A stretch of 64,000 nt of DNA from Lineolata rhizophorae (taxonomy: Eukaryota; Ascomycota; Dothideomycetes; Lineolatales; Lineolataceae): assembly GCA_010093515.1 (NCBI GenBank), contig MU001688.1, forward strand, positions 1 to 64,000, in the 5' to 3' direction. The translations under genes and the position numbers were made by a program. Shown piece by piece: positions 12,127-24,813 of the stretch (the stretch's first letter is position 1; each line of letters opens with the position of its first letter). The notes under the pieces are model-generated. The model had not been told where the DNA came from, ran no database searches, and worked only from the letters and a program-made list of their open reading frames with translations.

Positions 12127-12751
12127 AGCGAGAGGAGGGGGGGCGTTAGAACAGGCTGCTAGAGGAGGTGCTGGGTGCCGGGCAGCGCGGAGGACGCAAG
12201 GCTTGGGCGCGATGAAGCCGACGATGGCGCTGGCGGTGCGGAGCGCGGCGACGCGGCGGGCGGATGTCCAGCCGCGCCGCGCCGCCCCGTTTGGCGGGCG
12301 GGCGAGAACCCCTGCGCAAGCTTGTAAGCAGGCGCCGTCCCGTCGTCGTCCGCCTCACGTCCGACGCCTGGCGGCATCCCGTGCGAACGACGAACGAGGC
12401 GCCCGGCCCGCCTGCAGACCCCCGACGGAGCGCTTTGCCGCCGCCTCGAGCCGCGCCCCCGGCCGCACCCCAATGCCGTGATCGCGCGGCCGCGAAGGGC
12501 CTGAGCGCGTCGAGTCTCCCGCACCTCCTCGGCCTCACCTCCGCCGCGGGCCCCTCCGGAGCCCAAGGTGCCCCCGACGGTTGCGCCTCCGGGCCGCGCG
12601 CACAAAACCTAGCCCGCTTCGACGCTCCGTCTTTCCCTTCCGCCTTTCTCCTTCCTGCACTTCTTCGGCACGAACGAACTGCGGACGGCGCCACGACCGT
12701 CCGCCGCCACGACCGTCCGCCGCCACGACCGTCCGCCGCCACGCCGCCACC
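12127..12751. promoter_or_regulatory. bidirectional promoter region of EMC4 and beta-adaptin
   Basis: A 625-bp, very GC-rich intergenic stretch between two divergent starts. It carries a short tandem repeat (12691-12738) just before the beta-adaptin ATG. No TATA box is obvious, in keeping with housekeeping genes. Long GC-rich open frames across it on both strands are compositional and are not called. Confidence 0.6.
12691..12738. repeat. three tandem copies of a 16-bp GC-rich unit
   Basis: CCACGACCGTCCGCCG occurs three times head to tail (12691, 12707, 12723), followed by a partial copy. It ends about 14 bp before the beta-adaptin ATG, so it lies in the 5' UTR or core promoter. Confidence 0.85.
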
Positions 12752-15700
12752 ATGTCCGGCGGGCAAGATGCGAAGCTCTTCATGAGGGTGGGTTGACATT
12801 TCGTATTTCGTGTTTCACGTGTTTGTTCCAACGCTGCTTCGAGGCTCTTGTGTGGCGTCGTGTTTACTGCTGCCGCATCTAGGGCTTGTTGGGGCCGCGC
12901 GAGCCGTTCAAGCGCATTCCCGCAAACCAGATTGTGTTCGACGATGACAACGAGGTGCGCGACAAACAGCCTCAGGAAACATACATTGCTAGCCGAGCCC
13001 GCCCTTCCCCTTCTGCCCCTCGCCTCCGCTCGTCTCCGCTCCCCTCCCCGTCGTCCCTCGTCCCCGTCGCCTGCACTTGGCCCAAAACATCCTCGTCACC
13101 TGCGCCCCCCCGTGGCGTGCATTCCCGCACCACCACAAAGCCCCGCTTCCCTCACCTGCCAATGGCCCCTCTGTCCCTCTCTCCGCTTCACCACCTCACC
13201 ACCTCTCCGGACACCCACCCTCTGTTCTCTCTCTCTTGTGCCTGTCTCTCCTTTTCGCACCCAATAGTCCTATCCCCTTCATCGTCATCCCCCTCTCCTC
13301 ATCATCTCCTCACAATGATCTACTCCTCCCCTCCGTCTCCAGCAGCAGTGCCGGCAGCAACAAGAATTGCAGCAGCTACGACAAAATGTTCCATTTCGGC
13401 TACGTCACGAGCAACTACGCTAACTCGCTCTACGTTCGCCCCCCGCAGGGCAAGGTCGCCGAGCTGCGTGCCGAGCTCCAGGCCGGCGGCAAGAAGGACA
13501 AGAACCATTCGAGCAAGAAGATCGCCCTCAAGAAGATCGTAGCCAACATGACCATGAGCAACAACGACATGGTGGGCCTCTTCGCTGACATCGTCGCCTG
13601 CATGCACATCCCGTCGCTCGAGATAAAGAAGATGTGCTTCCTCTACTTGGTCAACTACGCCCGCATCAAGCCCGACGTCGCCCTCAAGGCCTTGCCCATC
13701 ATCGTCCAGGACATGGACGACTCGAACCCGCTGGTGCGCGCCCTCGCCTTGCGCACCATGTCGTACATCAACGTGCGCGAGTTCGTCGAGGCCACGGTCC
13801 CCCCTCTCAAGCGCCTGCTCAAGGACTCGGACCCCTACGTGCGCAAGACGGCCGCCTTCTGCGTCGCCAAGCTGTACGACCACGACAAGCGCATGGTCGA
13901 GTCGTCGGACCTGATCGACCTGCTCAACGGCATGCTGCGCGACGAGAACCCGACCGTGGTGTCGAGCGCGCTCGCGGCCCTCATGGACATCTGGGAGCGC
14001 TCCGACAGCATCAAGCTGACCATCGACTACCCGAGCGCGTCCAAGATCGTGCAGATCCTGCCCGACTGTTCCGAGTGGGGCCAGACGTACATACTCGAGG
14101 CCATGATGAACTACGTGCCGCACGACACGGGCGAAGCAGCGCTGCTGGCCGAGCGCATCGCGCCGCGCCTGTCGCACAACAATTCCTCCGTCGTCCTCAC
14201 GGCCATCCGCGTCATCATGTACCTGATGAACTACGTAGCGGACCAGAAGGTGATTGCGTCGCTCTGCAACAAGCTATCACCGCCGCTCGTCACGCTGCTC
14301 TCCAAGGGACCCGAGATCCAGTACCTGGCGCTGCGCAACGCCCTGCTCATCCTGCAACGCTACCCGGAGGTGCTGCGCAACGACGTGCGCGTCTTCTTCT
14401 GCAAATACAACGACCCCATCTACGTCAAGGTCACGAAGTTGGAGCTCATCTTCATGCTCGCCACAGAGCGCAACATCAACGAGGTCTTGACCGAGCTTCG
14501 AGAGTAAGCTGCATCCTCTTTCCCTTTCTGCTAGTTGCCGTAATTGGCATGAACGCTAATTCTCTCAGATATGCGACCGAAATCGATGTTGACTTCGCCC
14601 GCAAGTCGGTACGCGCTATTGGCAAACTCGCTATCAAGATTGAGCCCGCCGCGCGTCTGTGCATCAACACGCTACTCGATCTCGTCGCGACAAAGGTCTC
14701 GTACATTGTGCAAGAGGCTACGGTGGTGATCCGCAACATCTTCCGGAAATACCCGAATCAGTACGAGTCTATCATTAGTACGCTGTGCACGCACCTGGAC
14801 AGCCTGGACGAGCCCGAGGCCAAGGCTGCCATGATCTGGATCATCGGCCAGTACGCGGACCGCATCGACAACGCCGACGCGCTTCTCGAAGACTTTCTGT
14901 TCTCTTTTGCCGAGGAACCGACCGAAGTACAGCTCGCGCTGTTGACGGCCACGGTTAAGCTCTTCATCCAGCGGCCCACCAAGTCCCAACATCTAGTGCC
15001 CAAGGTGCTCAAGTGGGCTACCGAAGAAACGGACAACCCGGACCTACGCGACCGCGGCTACATGTATTGGCGACTACTATCATCGGACCCGGCGACGGCC
15101 AAGCAGGTCGTCATGGGGCCCAAGCCTGCCATCAGCGCCGAATCCGAGCGCCTCGACCCCAGCACCCTCGAGGAAATGTGCCTCGTCATCGGCACCTTGG
15201 CGACCGTCTACCTCAAGCCCGTGCACATCGTGTTCCGGACCGCGCGGCCGCGCCGCCTGCATTCGAGCCCGGCGCTGCAGCGCCACCGCCTGCCCACGGC
15301 CGAGGCCGCCCGCGAGGCCGTGGCCGAACGCGACCGGCTCAAGAAGGAAGCCGAAGAGGAAGAGGCGATGAAGCTGCCGCTGCGCCCGTCGGTCCAGACG
15401 TCAGGGCTCCCCGCCGCGGGCGCCGCCGTCGCGCCCCGCTCGGCCATCAGCCCGGCCTCGGGCGGCCTGCCCGGCAGCAACATGGCGTCGGCCGTCGACG
15501 CGGCCGACCTGTACTTCTCGGGCCTGGGCAACGGCGGCAGCGCCGCCACCAACAACAACGCCAACGCCAACGCGAACAACAGCAATGGCAACGCTAATGG
15601 CGGGGGCACGCCGACGAGCGCCACCGCGCCTGTCGCCGGCAACCCGAATCCGAACCCGAACTCCAACGCCATGCCGGGCAACCCGGGCACGGTGCCGCTG

Positions 15701-15880
15701 GGCTACGGCGCGGGTGGCATGGGCGGGCCGGGCTCGGCGGCCATGATGATGGACGGGTTGGGCGGCGGCGTGGTTGGGAGCCCCGCCGACGGCGGCTCTG
15801 GCGGCCAGAACCTCTACGTCGTCAATCAGAACCAGCAGCAGGCGTACCATCCGGCGAACGGGGATTTGTTGCTGTTGTAA
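12752..15880 (+). CDS. apl1: AP-2-type clathrin adaptor beta subunit (beta-adaptin)
   Basis: A large adaptin subunit for vesicle cargo sorting. A minimal model has exons 12752-12787, 13449-14503 and 14569-15880 (800 residues). The first 12-codon exon ([10 protein letters not shown]) joins in phase to [19 protein letters not shown]. The adaptin N-terminal HEAT solenoid spans about residues 13-580 ([73 protein letters not shown]). This sequence type resembles fungal Apl1 (AP-2 beta) more than Apl2 (AP-1 beta), but the paralogue call is moderate. The C-terminus has an Asn/Gly-rich disordered tail (about 690-800) ending GDLLLL and no recognisable appendage domain; filamentous-fungal AP-2 beta is known to lack the clathrin-binding end. 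The first intron is unusually long (661 bp) and may contain a 24-codon exon at 12883-12954. Confidence 0.9.
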
Positions 15881-16382
15881 GTCGGGAAGTTTGGGCAAGT
15901 AGGTGATTGGGTGAGAGCGGTTCACTGGCGGTTTTCATTGGGCTTGGAAGCATGGGTGGCTGCTTGGTCTGTCCGTCGGGTAAAAGCGAGCGAGGCACGA
16001 TGGGTTTGAGGACGGGCTGATGCGGGTCTTCATGTAGTCACTTGGTTGCGCAGGCCTACGGTTCATAGTCAGGTAGCAAGACTAAGTGCAAACATGCAGA
16101 ACTGTTAGTTGGCTGGTACCGTGGTCTTTGCTAATTCCCGAGCCGACCGCAGCGCAGCATAGCAGGATATGGAGTTCTTTCGTGTACTACTTTTGGGGCG
16201 AAAGCAAGCAGGGGCACCTTTTACCTTGGAATTGCAAACACTGTTCGTTCAATTGAACCTTGCACGATTGGACTTTGTACTCGACGTTTGGCTCGATCAA
16301 CTGTTGTTTTGTGAACTGTGAAACGCAACTCATGCGCTGCTGCTTCTTAGAAAGCGCGCGCGTCTGAGTGCGAAAGCTGTTG

Positions 16383-16404
16383 AAAAAAAAAAAAAAAAAA
16401 AAAA
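16383..16404 (+). repeat. 22-nt poly(A) tract
   Basis: An uninterrupted run of 22 A followed by AG-rich sequence (AAGAAAGAAAGAAG). It could be a simple microsatellite or the tail of an old retroposed copy, but no upstream SINE/LINE body or target-site duplication was recognised. Confidence 0.8.
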
Positions 16405-16569
16405 GAAAGAAAGAAGAAACAAAATCCTCCCAACTCCGCTGCTGCTGAAAAGCGCGCGTCTGCTCTGTCTGCTGTGCCGTGCGCCGCCCTGAAGAGGACC
16501 CTAAAAGTATTGTACAAAGCGCAACTGCGAACCAGCCATTCCATCTTTGAGGTGTTCCCAAAGAAAAAA

Positions 16570-17245
16570 ACTACCCATGTTTGATCCAGTGGCCCGTTCG
16601 CCAAAACGCCATGAATTGTCCCAAAGACTCCTCCCAGTGATCAACCGCTCGTCTCAAAGTCCCCACCCAATCCCCAGAACGCCAGTCAAAGTTCGCGTGA
16701 TCCAGTTCCCCTCTTCCTTAGAAAGGCCCTTCAATGTCCCCCTAGCGTCCCGACATCGCAACAACTCGTCCCAGTGCTTCATCCCCATTTGATAGACCCA
16801 TATTTACAACCGCTCGTTTCAGTTCTCCTCCCCTTGCAACGGATCCATGTATCACGACTGCTCGTTCTAGCTCTTGATTCCCATACAATGGCCCCTTGTC
16901 TGCAACTGCTCCTTCCATTCCTCTGCACCATCCGATGAATCCACGTTGACAACCGCTCGTTCATGTGCTTCATCCCCATCCAGTGGATCCGTGTTTACAA
17001 CTGGTCGTCTCAAACCTTCTTCCTCATTTGATGGGTTCCGGCTTGCAATTGCCGAAACCAGATCTTTCGTCCCAATTCAATGGATTCATCTTTTCAACCG
17101 CTCTTTCCAGTCCTTCGTCCCCTTAGTGGATCCATCTTTGCAACTGTTCATTCCAGATCTTTCATCCCCATAGGATTCATATTTGCGCCCGCTCATTCCC
17201 CTGATGAATCCGTATTCGCAGCCGCTTGTTCCAGTACTTTCATCT
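16570..17245. repeat. degenerate minisatellite, period about 45 bp
   Basis: About a dozen diverged copies of a unit resembling TTCATCCCCATTTGATGGAT followed by CCATATTTGCAACCGCTCGT. Recognisable cores begin near 16797, 16842, 16888, 16936, 16982, 17030, 17078, 17117, 17170 and 17203, with weaker copies from about 16570. Copy spacing is roughly 35-50 bp. Divergence between copies is substantial, so the array is old or evolving without homogenisation. It shows no long open frame. Confidence 0.75.
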
Positions 17246-17352
17246 CCTGATGGTGTTCCCAATCGCTCGTCCGAATCCTTTCTCCCTCACCAAACTAACT
17301 TCGCAACTGCTTATTCCAGTTCTTCGGTATCACTTAGTCCGTCTTCCAAAGC

Positions 17353-17800
17353 ACACAGCTAAGTTCATCAACCAATCGATCTCCCAGAGTCCTCGAATGA
17401 TTAGTCGGTCGATCGTGGGATCCTTCTGCTGGTACTCAAATGCCCATCGCAATCAAATCAAACTCCTCTTCCACCAACACCAGTAAGTCAATCGTCCATT
17501 CGATCTCCTGTGCTCCTCGAATGATTTGCCAGTCGATCAGGGGATCCCTCTTCAGTTGTTCAAAACCCTCATCTCGTAAAATCAAATTGTAAAAGCACAC
17601 GGCGAGTCCATCAACCAAACGACTGTTCCAAGCTCCTCGAATGATTTGCCGGTTGGTCCTGGGATCCCTCCGCCTTTATTGTAAACAATTCAAATCGTCT
17701 GTACGAATACGCAAAGCAAACCGCGAGCCCATCAACCAATCGGTCGTCCAAGCGCTCCTCGAATGATTCGCCGAGGACGACCGCGGGATCTCTCTTCGGA
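17353..17800. repeat. degenerate minisatellite, period about 122 bp, four copies
   Basis: Four copies of a unit with the core CTCCTCGAATGATTTGCC and a downstream GGGATCCCTC. The cores fall near 17390, 17514, 17634 and 17757, giving periods of 120-124 bp. A second conserved block, CCATCAACCAA, precedes each core. The last copy ends against the stop codon of the Ran-binding protein gene (stop at 17805-17807), so the array probably forms that gene's 3' UTR. Confidence 0.8.
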
Positions 17801-17804
17801 GAGC

Positions 17805-20322
17805 TTAAGCGTCCATTTCGTGCAGGTTTTTCACCTCCTTCCAGAGCGCGCTCGCGTTTTCAGGCCTCAACTTGAGCTGGAGCAGCTCTAAGCCGTTGCC
17901 TTCGGGCAGGTTGCCCATGAAAACAATGTTACCCCCCTTGGGAGGAGCGCCACTCACGTCGCCAAACTGGAGGTCCTTACGGATGGGCGAGTTGAGGGCG
18001 AGGCGCTGACTGCCATCGGCACGCATGACGAGACGAGGGAAGTTCTTGGGACCCTTGGAAGCCCCTTTGCCAGCATCTTTCTCTTCGTCGTCGTCCTCGC
18101 TGGCCTTTCCTTCCTTCTCGCTCTCCTCGCCCTCCTCGCCCTCCTTGGCCTTCTCCGCCTTCTCCGCCTTTTCCGCCTCCTCCAACTTCTCGACGATGCC
18201 CTTCTTGGCGTCCTCATCCTCTTCGGATTCCTCGGACTTGCCATAATTGTTAGGCATGTTGAGGCGGAGGTGCCCGACGCCACGCTCCTTCCACTCCTTC
18301 TTGGGAGTGGTGACAAAGCTGTAAAGCTTTGCACGGGAGGTGAAAATGGTGATTTCACCTTCTTCGCCGGTTTCGACTGCTATAGATTTAGTAAGCTCTG
18401 TCCTCCCTAGATAATGAAACTAAGACTTCAGACTCGGATACTAATAACTCACCTTCTTGCTCGAAGAAGCGGTCATCCTTCGTCTCCTCCGCCTTGCCGA
18501 GCTCGTCCGGACCGGCGGCTTTGGCCTTCTCCTTCTTAGCCTCCTCTTTCTCCTCGGCATCCTTCTCCTCGGCCTCCTCTTCCTCCTCGTCGCTCCCCTC
18601 CCCCGCCTTTTCGGCTCCCAGCGATTTGGGCTTGTCGCCCGGCCCCTTGATGGGGTTACCGGTGCTAGAGCCAGCAAAGCTGCTCAAGCCCGAGCCGCTC
18701 TTTCCAAGAGCGGCAAAGCCGCTAGTGCCCGCAAAGGCACTTCCAAAGCCAGAAGATGCCCCAAGGGCACCGCCGAAGCCAGAAGGCTTGGAGGGGGCGG
18801 CGGAGGCACCACCGAGAGCGCCAAAAGGCGACGCCGAACCAGAAAGAGACGAGAACGGAGATGCCGATCCCGAGAGCTTCGAGAAGCCGGAGGCGGCAAA
18901 AGCCGCAGCAGAGGTCTGAGGAGCCGGCTGTAGGATTTTGTTAGCATGTGCTCACGATCTTTGCCAATATACACGAAGAAAATACAAACAAAGTAAGAGC
19001 GCAAGCGCGCAACAAATGGTAGTAAAACTGAGGGGAATACAAAGTAGAAGCAGGAGCTAATGAAGATAGATGGCTGAAAAGAAAACTCAAATCGAGCCAG
19101 AGACGAAGTAAGCCGGAAAAGGCTGCGAACGACGGCGAAGCAGGCGTAAGATAGGAGTAAGAGCAAACCAAACTAGACATGCAATCTGCAAGATAATATG
19201 GCAATAACAACGTCTTTCCCAAACAGGGCATAACCATGCAAAGTAGCCAAGCGTTCCAGCCATATAGCCAATTGAACCACATGGCGGGATTATGCGGGTC
19301 GGAGATTCCACAAATAGATGACAAGCGATCGTAAATTGTTTGAAAGCCCGTTTGCCAGGGCATAACAGACAACGGTGAAGACGAGACGAGCAGGAAGGCA
19401 CCATGGGAGAAACAAGACCATGCAGAAATACAGCAAGGCAACATGAGAAAGAGAGATTACCAAGCGAAACAAAGAAACTGTTTTGTACAACGACATGGGG
19501 TCGAACAGGCAAATCTCCAAAAGAATCCAAGAACACGTAGGAAGCGGCTCAAAACGTTAAGCTTACCTTCTTCTCGCCGGTCTCCTTCTTCTCCTCGGTC
19601 TTGGCCTCTTCTGGGCCATCTGACTTCTCCTCTTCGGCCTTGGCCTTCTTCTTCTCTGCCGGCTCCACCTCCCCTTCGAGGAACTCGGCCCTCGACCGCT
19701 TGTTCTTTGGGCTCGTGACGCCCACGCTGCCCTCTTCAGAGGACTTCTCAGGCTCCGGTGTGCCCGAAGGCTTTTGACCATTCACCGCCTTTTCGGCGGC
19801 GACGTCCTCGGCCTCCCGAGACCGCTTGCGGGGGCGAGCAGCCTCGGGGGCGGCATCACCGGCGTTGCCGTCCTCGACGTCCTCAAAGCTGCGCTTGCGG
19901 CGCAGGCGATCACGGTCCTCCTCCGAGCGTTTCTTTTCGTCCTCGGCGAAGTCCTCCGAGCTCCGAGAGCGCTTGCGGGAGTGGGAGGCTCCCTTCTCCT
20001 CGTCCTCCTCGGGGGTGGCGGCATCCTCGACGTCGTCGATGCTATGCTTACGCGGCATCGTGTTTTCATCGCTCTTGGGGGACGTCATGTCTTCATCGCT
20101 CTTTTGGGCGGCAGGTGAGTTGCCCTGGGCCGCTTCGTCGCCCTTGCCCTCGATGGTGGCTTTCTTGAGCTGGGCACGGACGTTAGACTGATCTGTGCCG
20201 GTTTCGGAGCTCTGGTGGCTCCCCTCGGGACTAGAGATGGACTCCGTCGGTTTCTGCTTGTCCTTCTCCATTTGTGAATTGGGAGTGGGGTTGTTGTGCT
20301 TGGGTGAGTTCGCGGGAGACAT
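17805..20322 (-). CDS. Ran-binding (RanBP1-domain) protein, RanBP3/Yrb2-like
   Basis: Exons 20322-19567, 18927-18453 and 18379-17805 give 601 residues. The N-terminal 250 residues are charged and disordered, with nuclear-localisation-like clusters (SRKRSRSSEDF, RPRKRSREAED). The middle has FG-type motifs (SGFGGALG, SSGFGSAF, TSGFAALG) and a Glu/Lys-rich acidic stretch. The C-terminal 190 residues are a RanBP1-like domain (ITIFTSRAKLYSF, KEWKERGVGHLRLN, RLVMRADGSQRLALNSPI) split by an acidic Lys/Glu insert. FG motifs followed by a Ran-binding domain are the layout of RanBP3/Yrb2/Hba1, cofactors of Crm1-dependent nuclear export; Nup2 is a weaker alternative. The first intron is 639 bp (GTAAGC..ACAG), very long for this genome, while the second is 73 bp. 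No short exon was found inside the long intron. Confidence 0.87.
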
Positions 20323-21793
20323 GGTGTTGTCGGAAAGATAAGGTTGGAGAAGACGGAAGTAAATGGTAGGCGAGAAGTCGTCGGAGGTTGGGTGGTCGAA
20401 AGGTGAATTCAGATCTATCGAACTTTCATAAGCGATGGTCCAGAAGTGAAAGGCGCGACTTCCGAAAGTGGAAATCACCTGAAGCAAACCTTCGGCGCAA
20501 CTTACTAGTGTTAATTGGCAGGTGCGGGTAGCCTTATCCAAGGTGAACTGGCCACGGCCAAAAGAGGTCACGCACAGGGCGAGACGCAGGACTTGACTAG
20601 GGGGGCCAAGTCTATCGCAAAGCCACGAGACCGAGACGCGCAGGACTCGACGGTCGAAGGTCGGGAGAAGGACAAGATGCGTGGTTTGCGGATAGCTGCA
20701 GAGACTGCCTTGAAGAGGGTGTGACGTGAGGCAAGCTGGTGCGAAAATAGCTCGCTCGAAGTTCACGCTGGCAAGCAAACCGCACGACGCAGGCACGCAA
20801 GCCGAGACTCGCGACAACCAGCAGGCAAAAGCCCGGTTGGCTTGGTCAGTCCCACGAGTGGGTATGTAGCTAGCAAGTCTGCGGCGCGGGATTGTCCGAG
20901 CGAGGAAGCGGTGGTTCTAGATGAAGAAGCCTGCGCGAAGCAGAGACGAAATGCAAGAGTCGTCGGCCGAGCCGCACCGCCGGATGGAGCGCAGATAGCT
21001 GACGAGACTCGCAAAGCGCAAGAGAGAGCAGAAGGCTTTGATGGTTGCAAAGAGGTCACAGCTAGCAGCAGCTTGGAGAAGTGCGGTCGCTGGAAGCGTG
21101 CGCGAAGCTGTGGGGCGGAAGAGAAGGGTGGTGGAGGAGAGAAGAGGAGTAGAGGCGGGCCGAAGCACTTCGTGTGCGGCGGGTGAGCTGGCGGGCCACA
21201 GGTGAATCGTGCCTTCCGCAGTGGTGGGGCGGATTGGTCGGGGCGGCGCCTGCCAAAATGGTCGACCAACCGTCGCGGCCAGCGCCTTGCCGCCGTCCGA
21301 GACTGCCATTCTCGGCAGCCATCCTCTCAACGTTACTTCCTCTTCTCGCGCCTGCATCTGCAAAACAGTCCTGAGGCACCCGCTACCTGCAAGGCTGCAC
21401 CTGCCGCTGCGCGCAATTGTCCGCCATCGCCCCCCATTCCTCAATAGACGGCAATTGGCCGTGCCGTGCCCGTAGCAATTCTACGCGTGTTTATGTCCGA
21501 GGGCCCCATAAACAAGCCGGATTATAGATCATCTCCTAACATCTCCAGAGAGCCTATCACATGCCAGGCCTTGTTTCGGACCACTATGGTCGCCTCGCGA
21601 CGAAGACCCATTGGTCCCACGGCCAGATATAGATCGCGGAAATTTAATACAGCCACCGTGCTAAAATCTTAAATGATATCTGCTGCCAAACCCTAATCGG
21701 AAATCCCACAAGAACAGCATTAACAGGTCGCTATAATACATGCGCTAACCAGATGTGAAAAGACACGCCAGGCTGTGATCGTAGCCCTCATCC
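20323..21793. other. intergenic region
   Basis: 1.47 kb between the Ran-binding protein start (minus) and the Yip4 stop (minus). The first several hundred bases should hold the Ran-binding protein promoter. Overlapping open frames on both strands around 20763-21444 are compositional and lack family motifs. No repeat or RNA gene seen. Confidence 0.5.
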
Positions 21794-22925
21794 CTAGCTT
21801 ATGAAGCAGAGGCACGCCAGCGCAACGTAGAACACGAAGAGAGGATACACGGCAATGCCCACCCGGTTGCGTACAACGCCTGACCCGCCCAGAATGCTGA
21901 CACCGGCTGCCAGCGACCACGCCCCGAGAACAATGTAGACGGGGATTCTTGCAATCATCGGGAGAGATACCGCGCTGAGGAATGAAGCGATAACGAGAGG
22001 AAAGAGCGTATATCCGATGATGCAGACGCTTTGGAAGAAGGATCTAAAGTCATCGACGTCAGCAAAAGTAGAGATGAACGAACGTAGGCGCTACTCACAT
22101 GTTGCCCCCCAGCAGCTTTATTTGAACCGTCACGACAGCCTCCCCGATCCAGACCATGGCGAATACGCCAGAAAACACCAGCGATTTCTGCTCATCCTGT
22201 GCACCTCTCGAGAGAAACAGGCTTAGCAGCAAGCAAAACAGCAGCGGGCCCCTAGAACAATTCATTAGCGCTCAGGATCTCATACAGCCCACGAGCACCA
22301 GGCCACGCACCAGAGATCCCAATCCCTTAACCCCTCGCTCATGGCTCCTTGCAAAACGACATCCGCATCCGGCCACCTCCCCATCAGATTCCTCGCCGCG
22401 TCCGCCATGCCCCCGACACCGCCGCCGAAGCCGCCAGCCTCGCCCCTCTCCGCCGCGCCGCCCATGCCGCCACCGCCCCGCGTCAGCATCCCACCCAGTA
22501 GGTACTTTGGCCACAGCACCTGGCGCATCTTCTCCCACACGGCCAGCAGGTCGCGGCTGAGCGTAGCCCACACGCTCTCGTCGATGGTGTTGGTCGCAGC
22601 GCGTCGGTCCTCGCCCGGTATTCGCGACGTCAGGTAGGATTGTGAGCCGAAGCCGCCGCTGCTGCCGCCACCACCGCCGCCACTGCGTGAGGAGCTGGCC
22701 TGGGACTGGATGTTGCCGGTTAGAGGAGTGCGGTCGGACGTGGAGGGTTGTTGCAGGGGGTCGTCGAGGTCGTCGAGGGCAGCTAGGTAGGTGGCCAGGT
22801 TAGCTTGACTGCTTTACTCGGGGACACAGGACGTATTTACCATCATCTGGGTCGATCAGATCCTGTTCTACGGCGTCGTTGTCGTATTGATACGGCCCAC
22901 TGGTGCCTGGGTTTGAGCTCGACAT
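21794..22925 (-). CDS. yip4: Yip1-domain Golgi/ER membrane protein, Yip4/YIPF6 type
   Basis: Exons 22925-22841, 22782-22311, 22251-22099 and 22043-21794 give 319 residues. All introns are 55-59 bp; the first has a canonical GCTAAC branch site, which chose its acceptor. The N-terminal half is soluble, Gly/Ser-rich and ends in a conserved lead-in (ESVWATLSRDLL, VLWPKY). From DLWGPLLFCLLLSLFLS to the C-terminus there are about five membrane segments, including VFAMVWIGEAVVTVQIKLL and ISFFQSVCIIGYTLFPLVIA, which fit the Yip1 domain in its Yip4/YIPF6 form. These proteins associate with Rab GTPases in ER-Golgi traffic. It is divergent from the uridylyltransferase gene with 419 bp between the two starts. 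Confidence 0.9.

Positions 22926-24813
<1,888 letters not shown>

Larger units (their letters stand above)
15881..17804. other. intergenic region dominated by degenerate repeats
   Basis: Lies between the convergent 3' ends of the beta-adaptin and Ran-binding protein genes. It contains a 22-nt poly(A) run at 16383-16404 and two unrelated degenerate minisatellites, annotated separately. No gene is supported. Confidence 0.6.

Noticed and set aside
13320-14177. Long minus-strand frame opposite beta-adaptin
   Set aside because: It is the antisense shadow of the conserved adaptin coding sequence, created by codon bias.
16383-16404. Poly(A) run as evidence of a retroposed element
   Set aside because: No SINE or LINE body, no RNA polymerase III boxes and no target-site duplication were found upstream.
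22804-22840. 37-bp intron in the Yip4-type gene
   Set aside because: Too short; the next AG at 22783 gives a 58-bp intron with a proper GCTAAC branch site in the same frame.
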